Assembly (NCBI RefSeq): GCF_019977755.1
Contig: NZ_AP025144.1
Coordinates: 3,224,001-3,288,000, forward strand
DNA from: Vibrio penaeicida
GTDB taxonomy: Bacteria; Pseudomonadota; Gammaproteobacteria; Enterobacterales; Vibrionaceae
Reading direction: 5' to 3'
DNA length: 64,000 nucleotides
Every line of letters starts with the position of its first letter. Within the stretch, counting starts at the first letter, position 1. Below are positions 8,501 to 17,451 of this stretch, in pieces. The notes beneath the pieces are model-generated. The model saw only the letters and a list, made by a program, of their open reading frames with translations, did not search any database and was not told the origin of the DNA. Both the position numbers and the translations under genes were made by a program.

Positions 8501-9784
8501 TTATTGTCCGTAGTTGAGAAACAACTCTGGAAGGAACAGAGTGATTTGAGGAAAGACCACCACGAGAATCAACACAATAAAGAGCGGTACCAGCAAGGGA
8601 ATAACTCCTCGGGTTAAGGTGTGGAATGGGATATCACCCACTCGAGATACAACATAAAGCGCCATTCCCATTGGTGGCGTTAATATCCCGATCATCAAAT
8701 TGAGGATCGCCATCACGCCAAAATGAACGGGGTCAATTCCTACCGCACTGGCCACAGGCACCAAAAACGGAACCAGTAGCAGAAGAAGGGCTAACGATTC
8801 AATAAATGTACCGAGGAAAAGCAAGAGCAGATTAATCAGAAGTAGCAGAACCAAAGGATTTTCGCTGATGGTAAGGAAGTATTCAGCCAGCATTTGAGGC
8901 AATTGCTCCCGCGCCACAATCCAACCAAATACCGTTACCCCCATCACCATCAAGGCAACCACCGCTGTTGTGTTTATGGTGTCTTTTAGAGCATCAATAA
9001 ACCCACTAATGGTGAGCTGCTTATATACAACCGTACCCAAAAAAAGAGCATATAAAGACGAAACAACAGCCGCTTCTGTTGGCGTGAACTTACCGGAAAA
9101 AATGCCTCCAATGATGATCACTGGCGTCAGCAAAGACAAAAATGCTTCTTTGAATGAGGTGAGCTGAGCTTTGCGCGAGGCTTTGGGTAGCGTCATGTAG
9201 CCGCGCTTTTTACAGATGAAGTAACTCATCACCATCAGCGCGATACAACAAAGAAGACCTGGAATGGCACCAGCCAAAAACAGCGCACCAATTGACGTGT
9301 TTGAGACGACACCGTAAATCACCAATGGGATAGAAGGAGGAACTAAAGGACCAATAATGCACGAAGCCGCCGTTAACCCACCAGCAAAGTCATCATCATA
9401 CTTGGCGTCTCGCATTGATTTTATCTCGAGCTGACCAAGCCCTCCGGCATCAGCAAGCGCAGAACCCGACATGCCTGAGAACAACAAACTCGCCATAATA
9501 TTCACATGCCCAAGGCTACCCGTCACATGCCCGACCATGGATTTTGCAAAGTTAAAAATACGTTCGGTAATGCCTGCACTGTTCATTAAATGCCCTGTTA
9601 GAACAAAAAAAGGCACCGCTAAAAGTGTGAAATTATTAATGCCGCCCAGCATTTGCTGCGCCGCAAAATTGATACCTGGGCTACTGGTGACAACCAGAAA
9701 AACCAAAGCAACAAAAATGAGTGAAAAACCCACTGGCATACCTGCAAATAACAGCGCTAACCAGCCAAAAATTGAAGTTGCCAT
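8501..9784 (-). CDS. siaM: Sialic acid TRAP transporter large permease
   Basis: 427-residue DctM-type membrane subunit with about 12 hydrophobic segments. Characteristic sequences are GMPVGFSL near the N terminus, FSGMSGSALADAGGLG, IGPLVPPSIPLVIYG and ILTPPMGMALYV, where the Na+-coupled elevator transport sites lie. Together with SiaQ and the periplasmic SiaP it imports N-acetylneuraminate against a sodium gradient. It is separate from SiaQ here, as in V. cholerae, not fused as in Haemophilus. Gap to siaQ 9 bp. Confidence 0.9.
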   Translation of the reverse strand: MATSIFGWLALLFAGMPVGFSLIFVALVFLVVTSSPGINFAAQQMLGGINNFTLLAVPFFVLTGHLMNSAGITERIFNFAKSMVGHVTGSLGHVNIMASLLFSGMSGSALADAGGLGQLEIKSMRDAKYDDDFAGGLTAASCIIGPLVPPSIPLVIYGVVSNTSIGALFLAGAIPGLLCCIALMVMSYFICKKRGYMTLPKASRKAQLTSFKEAFLSLLTPVIIIGGIFSGKFTPTEAAVVSSLYALFLGTVVYKQLTISGFIDALKDTINTTAVVALMVMGVTVFGWIVAREQLPQMLAEYFLTISENPLVLLLLINLLLLFLGTFIESLALLLLLVPFLVPVASAVGIDPVHFGVMAILNLMIGILTPPMGMALYVVSRVGDIPFHTLTRGVIPLLVPLFIVLILVVVFPQITLFLPELFLNYGQ

Positions 9785-9793
9785 GCTATCCCC

Positions 9794-10288
9794 TTATTTG
9801 CTTTCAGCGTTTACTGAACGGTGAGTGTGGCGAAAATCAGTCACTAGACCGACCATCTTTTGCAGTTGGCGAACGACCATAAACAGTCCCCCTAGGGGCA
9901 AGCTGTAATTCATCCATTTGCTTGAGATCTCCAGCGTGATCAATTCAAAAAACGCCGTTCGCTGAACGTGTTGATAGCCAAGGTAGATAATGGCAAAAAT
10001 GGAAAGGAGTACTGCCAACTCAAGAGAAAGCACCAAAATCAGGCGGACCTTCTCGGGCAGTTTGTCTGAAAAGAACGTAATGTTAACGTGAGTGCTGCTT
10101 TTAATGGCGATAGCACATCCAATCAGTGCCATGTACATAAACAACACTCTCGCCAGTTCTTCGCTCCATAAAGAAGGATCATCTAATAACCAACGTGTCC
10201 CGATTTGCCAAGTGAGCACAACCAGTAAAACGAGCATCAGTGGTACCGTGATGATTTCTTCAATATTTCTTGTGATCTTTTGTAGCAT
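9794..10288 (-). CDS. siaQ: Sialic acid TRAP transporter small permease
   Basis: DctQ-type subunit with four transmembrane segments (about residues 12-34, 45-65, 85-108, 125-145) and a conserved W-EE-ARVLF-Y motif (LWSEELARVLFMYMALIG). I choose ATG 10288 because GGAG stands 6 nt before it; the frame is open to GTG 10342, directly after the siaP stop, giving up to 182 residues. It stabilises SiaM in the membrane. No hairpin separates it from siaP. Confidence 0.85.
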   Translation of the reverse strand: MLQKITRNIEEIITVPLMLVLLVVLTWQIGTRWLLDDPSLWSEELARVLFMYMALIGCAIAIKSSTHVNITFFSDKLPEKVRLILVLSLELAVLLSIFAIIYLGYQHVQRTAFFELITLEISSKWMNYSLPLGGLFMVVRQLQKMVGLVTDFRHTHRSVNAESK

Positions 10289-10342
10289 TTGCGGCTCCAT
10301 GGCTGGCAGATACAACGTGCCAGCCAGACTGTCTAAAAACAC

Positions 10343-11308
10343 TTACATTGCAGCAAGTTGCTTCACAATAGGTTGACCCACTTTCTCTTCAAACTCGGCG
10401 TACAAAGGTTGCATCGCCTCGCGGAACGGTGAAAGCTCTGGGTAAGTCACGTTCACACCTTTCGATTCAAAGAAAGAAACCAATTCAGACTCTTGCTTTT
10501 TCACGGAAGCGGTATGCGCTTCTCCTGCTTTAGCAACAGCATCCGAAACGATTTTTTGCTGATCGCTAGACAGCTTCTGCCACGTATTTTCAGAAATGAT
10601 GACCATTTGGTCGTTCACGATATGGTTGGTGAGGGCTAGATTTTCTTGTACCTCATAAAACTTCATCGTCTTGATGGTTGGTAACGGGTTTTCTTGCCCG
10701 TCTACTGCGTTGGTTTGCAACGCAAGGTACACTTCTGAAAACGCCATTGGTGTTGGTGAAGCGCCAGACAACTTAGCGTAATTCAAGTTAGGTTTTGCAT
10801 TCGGCACACGCAGCTTTAACCCTTTAAAATCGCTGATCGACTTTAATGGTCGATTAGAGGTTGTTTGTCGAGTGCCGTTGTACCATGTATCCAGCGCTCG
10901 CCATTGGAACTTCGTCAGCATTTCTTGTCGAATTCCCTGACCAAACTCCGAATCAAACATACGACGAAGGTGCTCATAATCTTTTGCTACGTACGGGAGG
11001 GTGACCGCTTCCGCTCTTGGTATCCAAAGCCCCATGCGTCCAAATTCTGCATAGGTGATATCCAGATCACCAAGTGACAATTGCTGTAACATCGCACGGT
11101 CGTCGCCAAGTTGTGCACTCGGGTACAACGTAATCTTCAACTCGCCTTTACTCATTTCTTCGATTGTATCGGCTAAAAGCTTGGCCGATGTGTATTCAAC
11201 AGAACCAACAGACGCCTGCATTCCCATTTTCAATGTAGTCGCCGCTTGGGCTGATAGAGCACATCCAAGTGCCAGCATTGCCAAGGTCAATTTATTGATG
11301 GCTTTCAT
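10343..11308 (-). CDS. siaP: Sialic acid TRAP transporter substrate-binding protein
   Basis: DctP-family periplasmic protein of about 321 residues. The signal peptide reads MKAINKLTLAMLALGCALSAQA. The arginine in LKLRVPNAKPN corresponds to the one that binds the carboxylate of sialic acid in SiaP, and FSEVYLALQTNAVDGQENP is the usual dimer/clamp motif. ATG 11308 has AAGGAA at good spacing; the in-frame extension to 11344 would spoil the signal peptide. First gene of the leftward operon siaP-siaQ-siaM-nanA-lyase2 and divergent from nanE. Confidence 0.88.
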   Translation of the reverse strand: MKAINKLTLAMLALGCALSAQAATTLKMGMQASVGSVEYTSAKLLADTIEEMSKGELKITLYPSAQLGDDRAMLQQLSLGDLDITYAEFGRMGLWIPRAEAVTLPYVAKDYEHLRRMFDSEFGQGIRQEMLTKFQWRALDTWYNGTRQTTSNRPLKSISDFKGLKLRVPNAKPNLNYAKLSGASPTPMAFSEVYLALQTNAVDGQENPLPTIKTMKFYEVQENLALTNHIVNDQMVIISENTWQKLSSDQQKIVSDAVAKAGEAHTASVKKQESELVSFFESKGVNVTYPELSPFREAMQPLYAEFEEKVGQPIVKQLAAM

Positions 11309-11356
11309 CGCTTTTCCTTTTTGTTTGTGCCGCTGCATTTTCATGCTTACGACATT

Positions 11357-11389
11357 TTGAAAAAAATCTCTTTTTTAGTTGAAAAAAAT
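11357..11389. promoter_or_regulatory. Direct repeats in the divergent siaP/nanE control region
   Basis: TTGAAAAAAAT occurs at 11357-11367 and 11379-11389, exactly 22 bp apart, which places both copies on the same DNA face. They lie about 50-80 bp upstream of siaP in the 256-bp divergent region. Candidate operator for the RpiR-type NanR; unproven. The remaining part of the region (11390-11560) is A/T-rich with no firm site. Confidence 0.4.
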
Positions 11390-11564
11390 ATTCACCAAGA
11401 ATTATTATAACAATGAAGATTATTTTCAAAGTGTCATTTAACAAAATGTGAGAGCGAGCAAAATTTCACCAAACCTGCTCGTTTTTAACCAAGCTGAATG
11501 AATAAGCAACAAGTCACGTTTGAGTATCGCGTCTCAGTTCCATAGCGGCTTTTAACTTGATTTC

Positions 11565-12287
11565 ATGGCAAACTTTATTGAGGTCATTGTGAAGAACATT
11601 GAAAAAGGCAATCGCATTCGAGCGTTACTGCAAGGGCAAACCGTCGTCTCTATACAACCCGTAGTGGGAAGCCCAATGGACAACTCCCACATCATTTCCA
11701 CTATGGCTTTATCTGTGCAACAAGCAGGAGCTAAAGCGCTTCGCATCGAAGGGATAGAGAACGTTGCCGCCGTATCCAAAGTTGTGAGCATTCCTATAAT
11801 TGGAATAGTGAAAAGAGATTTAACGGATAGCCAGGTGCGTATTACACCATTTTTGTCAGACGTAGAATCATTAGCCAATGCAGGCGCTACCGTCATTGCA
11901 TTCGATGCGACAAACCGACCTCGCCCAGAAAGCCGGGAAAAGATCTTCGAAGCCATAAAAAATGCGGGCTGTATTGCCATGGCAGATTGCTCCTGCTTTG
12001 AGGATGGTCTTTGGGCACACAACCACCATGTTGATATCGTAGGAACCACCTTATCGGGATACGTAGAAGGAGAAGTGCCCAATGAGCCAGATTTGCAACT
12101 CGTCAAACAGTTTTCGAAAGCAGGATTCTTTACGATGGCAGAAGGGCGCTATAACACTCCGGAGCTCGCAGCAAAGGCTATAGAACACGGCGCTGTCGCC
12201 GTAACGGTGGGGTCCGCTTTAACCCGGTTAGAGGTCGTGACGCGCTGGTTTAATTCCGCCACTCAAGCAGTAGGAGCACAATCATGA
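11565..12287 (+). CDS. nanE: N-acetylmannosamine-6-phosphate 2-epimerase
   Basis: 240-residue TIM-barrel epimerase turning ManNAc-6-P into GlcNAc-6-P. Motifs: [13 protein letters not shown] near the N terminus, IIGIVKRD with the catalytic lysine, [10 protein letters not shown], and [12 protein letters not shown]. The ATG at 11565 has a poor Shine-Dalgarno; a GTG at 11589 would give a length closer to E. coli NanE, so the first eight residues are uncertain. The stop overlaps nanK by 4 bp (ATGA). Confidence 0.9.
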   Translation: MANFIEVIVKNIEKGNRIRALLQGQTVVSIQPVVGSPMDNSHIISTMALSVQQAGAKALRIEGIENVAAVSKVVSIPIIGIVKRDLTDSQVRITPFLSDVESLANAGATVIAFDATNRPRPESREKIFEAIKNAGCIAMADCSCFEDGLWAHNHHVDIVGTTLSGYVEGEVPNEPDLQLVKQFSKAGFFTMAEGRYNTPELAAKAIEHGAVAVTVGSALTRLEVVTRWFNSATQAVGAQS

Positions 12288-13165
12288 AAGTACTGGCCAT
12301 CGATATTGGAGGAACAAAGATAGCGCTCGGATTGGTCGACCTTTCTACGTCATCCCTGATTGAACGAACACAAATTCCAACGCCAGAAGCACAATCAGCA
12401 GAACAGTTTGCCCAACATATTCTTCAGCACTGCCAGGGTTGGCTTCCTCAAGTAAATAAAATAGGCATTTCCACAACGGGGTGGGTAAGCCATGCAGGGA
12501 TAACCTCAATCAATCCAGATACCCTCTCTTTTCCTGCTCCATTTCCCTTGCATCGCGCCCTAGAGGCTTTGTGCAATAAGCCCGTATCCATGCTTAACGA
12601 TGCTCAGGCAGCAGCATGGTACGAGTACTTGCAGTTGGATTCTCCCATTCTGAATATTGCTTACGTTACCGTTTCAACAGGGGTGGGCGGAGGCTTGGTC
12701 TTGAATGGAAAGCTCCATAAAGGTGCCAACAACTTTGCAGGGCATATCGGTCACACCGTGGTCGACATCAATGGTGCACCATGCGGGTGTGGTCAAACTG
12801 GGTGTGTCGAAGCCATCGCCTCTGGAAAAGCGATTCAGCGGCAAGTCAAAAAAAGCATTCAGCCAGAGCTGGGCAAAGACGTCAGTAACGTTGAACTCTT
12901 TAAAATCGCACCGCGGAACCCACATGCGCAGGCCATCATCGATAAAAGTGCAAAAGCGGTTGCAACACTTTGTCTTAACCTAAAAGCCAGCTTAGATCTG
13001 GATGCCATTATAATTGGAGGCGGTATTGGGCTCGCGAGTGGTTATCTCGCTGCCGTCGCAAAATATGTTCAGCAATCCCCTCCTCCGTTTCACGTTTCCC
13101 TTTATAGCGCCAAGGGTGATTACGATGCTTGTTTACTGGGCGCTGCGTTTCAATTTATGGAGTAA
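12284..13165 (+). CDS. nanK: N-acetylmannosamine kinase, ROK family
   Basis: 293-residue ROK kinase phosphorylating ManNAc at C6. ATP motif [10 protein letters not shown] at residues 6-15, catalytic [11 protein letters not shown], and the structural zinc motif [11 protein letters not shown] after [14 protein letters not shown] precedes the ATG, which overlaps the nanE stop. Together NanA, NanK, NanE and NagA bring sialic acid to GlcN-6-P. Confidence 0.9.
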   Translation: MKVLAIDIGGTKIALGLVDLSTSSLIERTQIPTPEAQSAEQFAQHILQHCQGWLPQVNKIGISTTGWVSHAGITSINPDTLSFPAPFPLHRALEALCNKPVSMLNDAQAAAWYEYLQLDSPILNIAYVTVSTGVGGGLVLNGKLHKGANNFAGHIGHTVVDINGAPCGCGQTGCVEAIASGKAIQRQVKKSIQPELGKDVSNVELFKIAPRNPHAQAIIDKSAKAVATLCLNLKASLDLDAIIIGGGIGLASGYLAAVAKYVQQSPPPFHVSLYSAKGDYDACLLGAAFQFME

Positions 13166-13174
13166 GGATACTTT

Positions 13175-14314
13175 ATGACTCTACAAGCCATTTCAGCAAA
13201 AAGGATTTTTGATGGTGAGCGCTTCCATTTGAACTCAGCTATCCTTTGGCAAGATAATGAAATATTGGGTGTTATCCACCAAGAATCCATTCCTAAAGAT
13301 GCTCAAATCCATGACTATCACAATTGTACACTCGCCCCAGGTTTTGTAGATATACAAGTCAATGGTGGGGGTGGTGTCATGTTCAACCAAGATACCGATA
13401 TAGAAGGCATACAAACTATTTGCCGTGCACACCGAAAACACGGTACAGCCTATCTTCTCCCTACCTTGATCAGTGATAGCAAGGAGAAAATGGAACACGC
13501 TCTTATTGCAACCGAAGCTGCGATTCGCGACAAAATTGCAGGTGTTCTGGGTGTTCACTTAGAAGGACCTTGGCTTAACCCAGAAAAAAAAGGCGCACAC
13601 GACGACAAACACTTTTACGCTCCTTCGATCTCGGAACTTGAAGCCATGCCTTGGCTCAGCTCTGGTGCTACCTTGGTTACGCTCGCCCCTGAGATGGTGA
13701 CCACTGAAGTATTGAGTTGGCTCTCTGAAAAGAAAGTTATCGTTTCTTGTGGTCATAGCAATGCTATTCAAGCTCAGCTACATAGTGAAAAAATTCGCTA
13801 TGTAAATGGATTTACGCATTTGTACAACGCCATGTCTCCATTGGAAGGCAGAGAGCCAGGTGTTGTTGGAACGGCACTTCTTAATGACAACACTTGGTGC
13901 TCCATAATTACAGACGGTATTCATGTTTCAGAAAACAGCACACTATTGGCTCACCGTAGTAAACCAGCCGGAAAACTCTTCATCGTCACAGATGCCATGG
14001 CAACAGTAGGCAGCCAAAAGGACACCTTTGTTCTAAATGATGAAACAGTACGAGTCGTCGATGGAAAACTGGTGAATACTCAAGGCAGTTTAGCGGGCGC
14101 ACACATTGGTATGGATCAGTCGGTCGCCAATGTCATCCAATGGGGAGTTCCGGAAGAAGAAGCGCTAAAAATGGCATCGACATACGCAGCCAAAGCGATG
14201 CAGCAAGATACACTTGGATATCTTGCAAAAGGGTTTCGTGCAGCCATTACCATTTTGGATGATGAGTATGCGAGCCAAGGGGTCGTCGTGGACGGAAAAC
14301 TGTATCCGCAGTAA
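13175..14314 (+). CDS. nagA: N-acetylglucosamine-6-phosphate deacetylase (nan-linked copy)
   Basis: 379-residue amidohydrolase making GlcN-6-P and acetate. Metal-binding and catalytic motifs: GFVDIQVNGGGG, HLEGPWLNPEKKGAH (HxEGP), CGHSNA, GFTHLYNAMSPLEGREPG and the catalytic aspartate in VTDAM. Starts 9 bp after nanK with AAGGA upstream. In vibrios a second nagA usually sits in the chitin/GlcNAc locus; this one completes the sialic acid route. A terminator lies 42 bp downstream. Confidence 0.92.
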   Translation: MTLQAISAKRIFDGERFHLNSAILWQDNEILGVIHQESIPKDAQIHDYHNCTLAPGFVDIQVNGGGGVMFNQDTDIEGIQTICRAHRKHGTAYLLPTLISDSKEKMEHALIATEAAIRDKIAGVLGVHLEGPWLNPEKKGAHDDKHFYAPSISELEAMPWLSSGATLVTLAPEMVTTEVLSWLSEKKVIVSCGHSNAIQAQLHSEKIRYVNGFTHLYNAMSPLEGREPGVVGTALLNDNTWCSIITDGIHVSENSTLLAHRSKPAGKLFIVTDAMATVGSQKDTFVLNDETVRVVDGKLVNTQGSLAGAHIGMDQSVANVIQWGVPEEEALKMASTYAAKAMQQDTLGYLAKGFRAAITILDDEYASQGVVVDGKLYPQ

Positions 14315-14355
14315 ACCTTGTACTCCATTACTCCCCATCTTTTCCGAAAACTCTC

Positions 14356-14389
14356 AAAGGCGCGAATATTGTACTTTTCGCGCCTTTTA
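14356..14389 (+). terminator. Rho-independent terminator after nagA
   Basis: AAAGGCGCGAA and TTCGCGCCTTT form an 11-bp stem around a short loop, followed by TTAT. It closes the nanE-nanK-nagA unit. Confidence 0.85.
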
Positions 14390-14534
14390 TATTCGAAATC
14401 ACGCCATATCGCTACTTAGTGATTACCTTCTTTATAAAAAAGCGATACTATTCTCCTGCGTTGAAACACAAAGACGCATCCCCAAGTAATCTCCAGATTC
14501 GACTATCTGTGAGGATACTAGGGTGTAACAACAT

Positions 14535-14682
14535 TATTCTCAGGGCGGGGCGAAATTCCCCACCGGCGGTATACCAGATATTCTGGTGAGCCCGCGAGCG
14601 CTTGCAGTCGCTTGATTGCAAGGTCAGCAGATCTGGTGAAAACCCAGAGCCGACGGTCATAGTCCGGATGGGAGAGGATGAT
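14535..14682 (+). ncRNA. FMN riboswitch (RFN element) in the ribB leader
   Basis: All hallmark parts of the RFN aptamer are present: the opening TTCTCAGGGCGGGGCGAAA, CCCCACCGGCGGTA, the variable arm with GCCCGCGAGCG, the AGGTCAGCAGATCTGGTG segment, GCCGACGGTCATAGTCCGGATG and the closing GAGAGGATGA. FMN binding would lower ribB expression. It starts about 305 bp before the ribB ATG; 160 bp of expression platform follow. Confidence 0.95.
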
Positions 14683-14753
14683 AAAAACACAGTGAAACCA
14701 CTTCCTATTGGAGCTGGTGAGTACTCTGTGGGTTTTACTTTGGCTTGTATTTA

Positions 14754-14784
14754 GATCATGGGTAGCTTTTTGCCTACCATGATC
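14754..14784 (+). promoter_or_regulatory. Hairpin in the riboswitch expression platform
   Basis: GATCATGG pairs with CCATGATC (14777-14784), with TAG/CTA extending the stem after one bulge. No T-tract follows, so it is not a plain terminator. It may take part in alternative pairing between aptamer and ribB start. Confidence 0.5.
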
Positions 14785-14842
14785 CACAAGCCCCCTTCAT
14801 ATTATGCCCTGATTCTGGTAAATTTTTTTACGGAGTACTACC

Positions 14843-15505
14843 ATGAATCAGAACCAAACTTCATTGCTAGAACAATTTGGCACACCCATTGAGCGTGTAG
14901 AAAACGCCCTCGAAGCATTGCGACAAGGACGCGGTATTCTATTGCTTGATGACGAAGATCGTGAAAACGAAGGCGATCTCATCTATTCAACGGATCATTT
15001 AACAAATGAACAAATGGCGCTCATGATTCGCGAATGCAGCGGAATTGTTTGTTTGTGTGTGTCTGATGAACACGCCAATCAATTAGAACTGCCTCCGATG
15101 GTGGAAGCTAACGACAGCAAAAACCAAACAGCCTTTACGGTTTCTATCGAAGCAAAAGAAGGCGTAACCACTGGCGTCTCTGCTGCCGACCGTGTCACCA
15201 CCATAAAAACCGCCGCTCGTTTAGATGCAAAAGCCAGCGATCTCGCAAGACCTGGCCACGTTTTTCCATTACGTGCACGTCAAGGTGGTGTTATGACTCG
15301 TCGCGGTCATACAGAAGGTACAATCGATCTGATGCAAATGGCGGGGCTTTCCCCTTTTGGAATTTTGTGTGAAGTCGCAAACCCTGATGGTTCAATGGCG
15401 AAAACACCCGAAATCGTGGCGTTTGGCAAATTGCACAATATGCCTGTTCTGACTATTGAAGATATGGTCAGCTATCGCATTATGATGGAAGAAAAATCCG
15501 CATAA
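14843..15505 (+). CDS. ribB: 3,4-dihydroxy-2-butanone 4-phosphate synthase
   Basis: 220-residue enzyme forming the four-carbon riboflavin precursor from ribulose 5-phosphate. Motifs: [13 protein letters not shown] (acidic loop, metal and substrate), [26 protein letters not shown] and [12 protein letters not shown]. No GTP cyclohydrolase II domain is attached, as in E. coli RibB. Controlled by the FMN riboswitch upstream and transcribed alone, with a terminator about 120 bp downstream. Confidence 0.95.
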   Translation: MNQNQTSLLEQFGTPIERVENALEALRQGRGILLLDDEDRENEGDLIYSTDHLTNEQMALMIRECSGIVCLCVSDEHANQLELPPMVEANDSKNQTAFTVSIEAKEGVTTGVSAADRVTTIKTAARLDAKASDLARPGHVFPLRARQGGVMTRRGHTEGTIDLMQMAGLSPFGILCEVANPDGSMAKTPEIVAFGKLHNMPVLTIEDMVSYRIMMEEKSA

Positions 15506-15514
15506 GAGCTTATT

Positions 15515-15624
15515 TATAAAAAAGCAATAACAAAAATCTGTCTTATAAAACCTATAGTCACAAAAGCTTTGGTTATAAAAACCATAATCACAAGAACTGT
15601 AGTCATAAACCTATGATCTTAAAA
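15515..15624. repeat. Degenerate 30-bp tandem repeat downstream of ribB
   Basis: Units start at 15515, 15544, 15574 and 15604 with TATAAA(A) or CATAAA followed by C/G-CTATA-like and CACAA segments (for example TATAAAACCTATAGTCACAA and TATAAAAACCATAATCACAA). About 3.5 copies lie between the ribB stop and its terminator. Function unknown. Confidence 0.6.
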
Positions 15625-15645
15625 AAGGAGCCGAGGCTCCTTTTT
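15622..15645 (+). terminator. Rho-independent terminator after ribB
   Basis: AAAAAGGAGC-CGAG-GCTCCTTTTT, a compact stem with A- and T-tracts; probably also serves the convergent lipoprotein gene. Confidence 0.85.
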
Positions 15646-15664
15646 CATTTGGTTGAGGGTTAAT

Positions 15665-16084
15665 TTAACCTTCAGCCGATTGCTGCGCTTTCATCTCATT
15701 CAGCTGCTTTTCAAGCTCAATAATACGTAATTCTGCTTCCAGCTCTGCCGCCCTTCTTTCAGCGTCAGAACGCGTGTCTTGCGATACACCATCTGCCATT
15801 ACTTGGTTGCGATCAGCACTGCGTGAGTCTTCTAAATCTTTCATCGAACCACTCACACCACCTGCAACGCCACCCGCAATCGCACCTTTTGCCGCTAACT
15901 CAGGCGATCCAAGAAGTAAACCTGCCGTTGCACCAAGTAACGCACCGCCAACGGTACCGCGATTACGTGCTGCATTTTCATCGTCGGCACTAAACTCTGG
16001 TGACGCACATCCTGTAAGACCAACCAATGTTATTCCGATCAACACAGTTTTTAACGCTTTGATAGATTTCAGTGATGTTTTCAT
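15665..16084 (-). CDS. Glycine-zipper lipoprotein
   Basis: 139 residues. Signal peptide with lipobox LTGC (Cys about 26), then a glycine zipper hairpin at about 45-80 (GTVGGALLGATAGLLLG and AIAGGVAGGVSGS), followed by a charged, probably coiled-coil tail rich in Glu, Arg and Gln. Such proteins (YMGG/glycine-zipper families) sit in the outer membrane or periplasm and bridge or stabilise the envelope; exact function unknown. Convergent with ribB. Confidence 0.7.
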   Translation of the reverse strand: MKTSLKSIKALKTVLIGITLVGLTGCASPEFSADDENAARNRGTVGGALLGATAGLLLGSPELAAKGAIAGGVAGGVSGSMKDLEDSRSADRNQVMADGVSQDTRSDAERRAAELEAELRIIELEKQLNEMKAQQSAEG

Positions 16085-16199
16085 AGGTAATGCTCTGTAA
16101 TAACTAAGTCTGGAGCCATCATACCTTCACGTTATATTTATGATCCAATACACGTTTCTTATTTTGTTCATAAGCAATTATTATTATCAGGATTGTTTG

Positions 16200-16221
16200 C
16201 AAATTGAACAAGATCACAAAT
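16200..16221. promoter_or_regulatory. Candidate CRP site upstream of the sugar-acid cluster
   Basis: TTGA-ACAAGA-TCACA (16204-16218) matches one CRP half-site perfectly and the other partly, and closely resembles the candidate upstream of treB. It lies about 200 bp before the PdxA-like gene. The rest of the 16085-16345 stretch is A/T-rich without recognisable genes. Confidence 0.4.
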
Positions 16222-16345
16222 TCAGCGATTGAAGAAAATCATAGATCAATCACTAATTATTTGATTTTATTTAATTAAAACAAAATCCCTCCATTTTCCA
16301 TCTCAATCATGTTTCTTTTTTGTTAATTTCAATCTTGTCAATTAC

Positions 16346-16380
16346 TGGTCTAGTGGTAATGTTTCCGTACCAGTAGACCA
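16346..16380. promoter_or_regulatory. Inverted repeat, candidate FadR-type operator
   Basis: TGGTCTAGTGGT (16346-16357) is repeated in inverted form as ACCAGTAGACCA (16369-16380), differing at one position. The arms lie 35-70 bp before the start of the first catabolic gene. TGGTC/GACCA cores are typical of FadR-subfamily GntR regulators, two of which are encoded in this cluster. Confidence 0.5.
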
Positions 16381-16414
16381 AGAATCATACAGAATCTAAC
16401 CGTAAGGAAACGTT

Positions 16415-17437
16415 ATGCCTACCTCTTTGCCCACTGTTGCTATTTCTTTAGGCGATCCCTCTGGCATTGGTGCTGAACTGATAGCCAAATTATTCAGCCA
16501 AAATGGTATTACGTCACAAGCCAATATCGTACTCATAGGTGACCAATGGCTATGGGATCATGGCCAAAAGATTGCTCAAACTAAAATCGAGCTGAAAACG
16601 ATTGAGTCTCTATCTGACGCACGTCAGTACAGTGGATCGGGTGAGATTCTTTTTGTTCCGGTGCATTCCGTTAGTCAGCAAGAAGTGAAGGTAGGATTTG
16701 CAAGTGCCGCCGGAGGTAGTTCGGTATTAAACATATTAGATCAATGCCTAGATGCGGTAGTCGCCCACCATATTGATGCCATCTGTTTTGCGCCCCTGAA
16801 TAAACAAGCGATGATTCTCTCTGGATTGCCTTTTGAGGATGAACTCCACTACTTTGCCGACAAGCTAGGTGTCGATTCCTTTTTCTGCGAATTTAATACG
16901 CTTGGCAATCTGTGGACTTCAAGAATCTCATCTCATGTGCCACTGAAAGATGTGGTCAGCATCCTGAGTGAAGAACGAATCATCGAGGCCAGCAAGCTCA
17001 TCTATAAGGCATTAAAAGCCGCAGATATTGAATCCCCCAGAGTCGCGGTTGCAGCACTTAACCCACATGCTGGTGATGGTGGTGTTTGCGGTACAGAAGA
17101 AATCGACATCATTGAGCCGGCCGTAAACAAACTCAACAGCTTAGGTTACCCCGTTTTAGGTCCTTACCCTGCCGACACCATTTTTCTCAAAGCTCGAGAC
17201 GGCGATCTCGATGCCATTGTCACCATGTATCACGACCAAGGGCAGATCGCCATCAAGCTTCTCGGGTTTGAAAAGGGCGTAACGGTTCAAGGAGGGTTGC
17301 CAGTCCCGATTACCACCCCAGCTCATGGCACTGCTTATGACATTGCAGGAACTAACCAAGCCAATGTGAGCGCCACGATTCAAGCCTTCAATATTGCTTG
17401 CCGTATGGGCACCAACTATCGCAAACAAGCTCAATAA
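16415..17437 (+). CDS. PdxA-family (PdxA2-like) 4-phosphate dehydrogenase
   Basis: 340 residues related to 4-hydroxythreonine-4-phosphate dehydrogenase. GDPSGIG at 13-19, metal-binding histidines in SSHVPL (about 174), NPHAGDGG (about 218) and MYHDQG (about 273), and [10 protein letters not shown] near the C terminus. The segment [10 protein letters not shown] (143-152) replaces the GHTEFF-type motif of vitamin B6 PdxA, pointing to the PdxA2 branch that oxidises phosphorylated four-carbon acids such as threonate- or erythronate-4-phosphate. The usual DUF1537 kinase partner is absent here. First gene of the catabolic cluster; AAGGAAAC precedes the ATG. Confidence 0.75.
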   Translation: MPTSLPTVAISLGDPSGIGAELIAKLFSQNGITSQANIVLIGDQWLWDHGQKIAQTKIELKTIESLSDARQYSGSGEILFVPVHSVSQQEVKVGFASAAGGSSVLNILDQCLDAVVAHHIDAICFAPLNKQAMILSGLPFEDELHYFADKLGVDSFFCEFNTLGNLWTSRISSHVPLKDVVSILSEERIIEASKLIYKALKAADIESPRVAVAALNPHAGDGGVCGTEEIDIIEPAVNKLNSLGYPVLGPYPADTIFLKARDGDLDAIVTMYHDQGQIAIKLLGFEKGVTVQGGLPVPITTPAHGTAYDIAGTNQANVSATIQAFNIACRMGTNYRKQAQ

Positions 17438-17451
17438 CAGGAGACGTTTCA

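Noticed and set aside
11552..12106. 184-codon open frame opposite nanE
   Set aside because: Shadow of nanE, with no family resemblance and no start signals.
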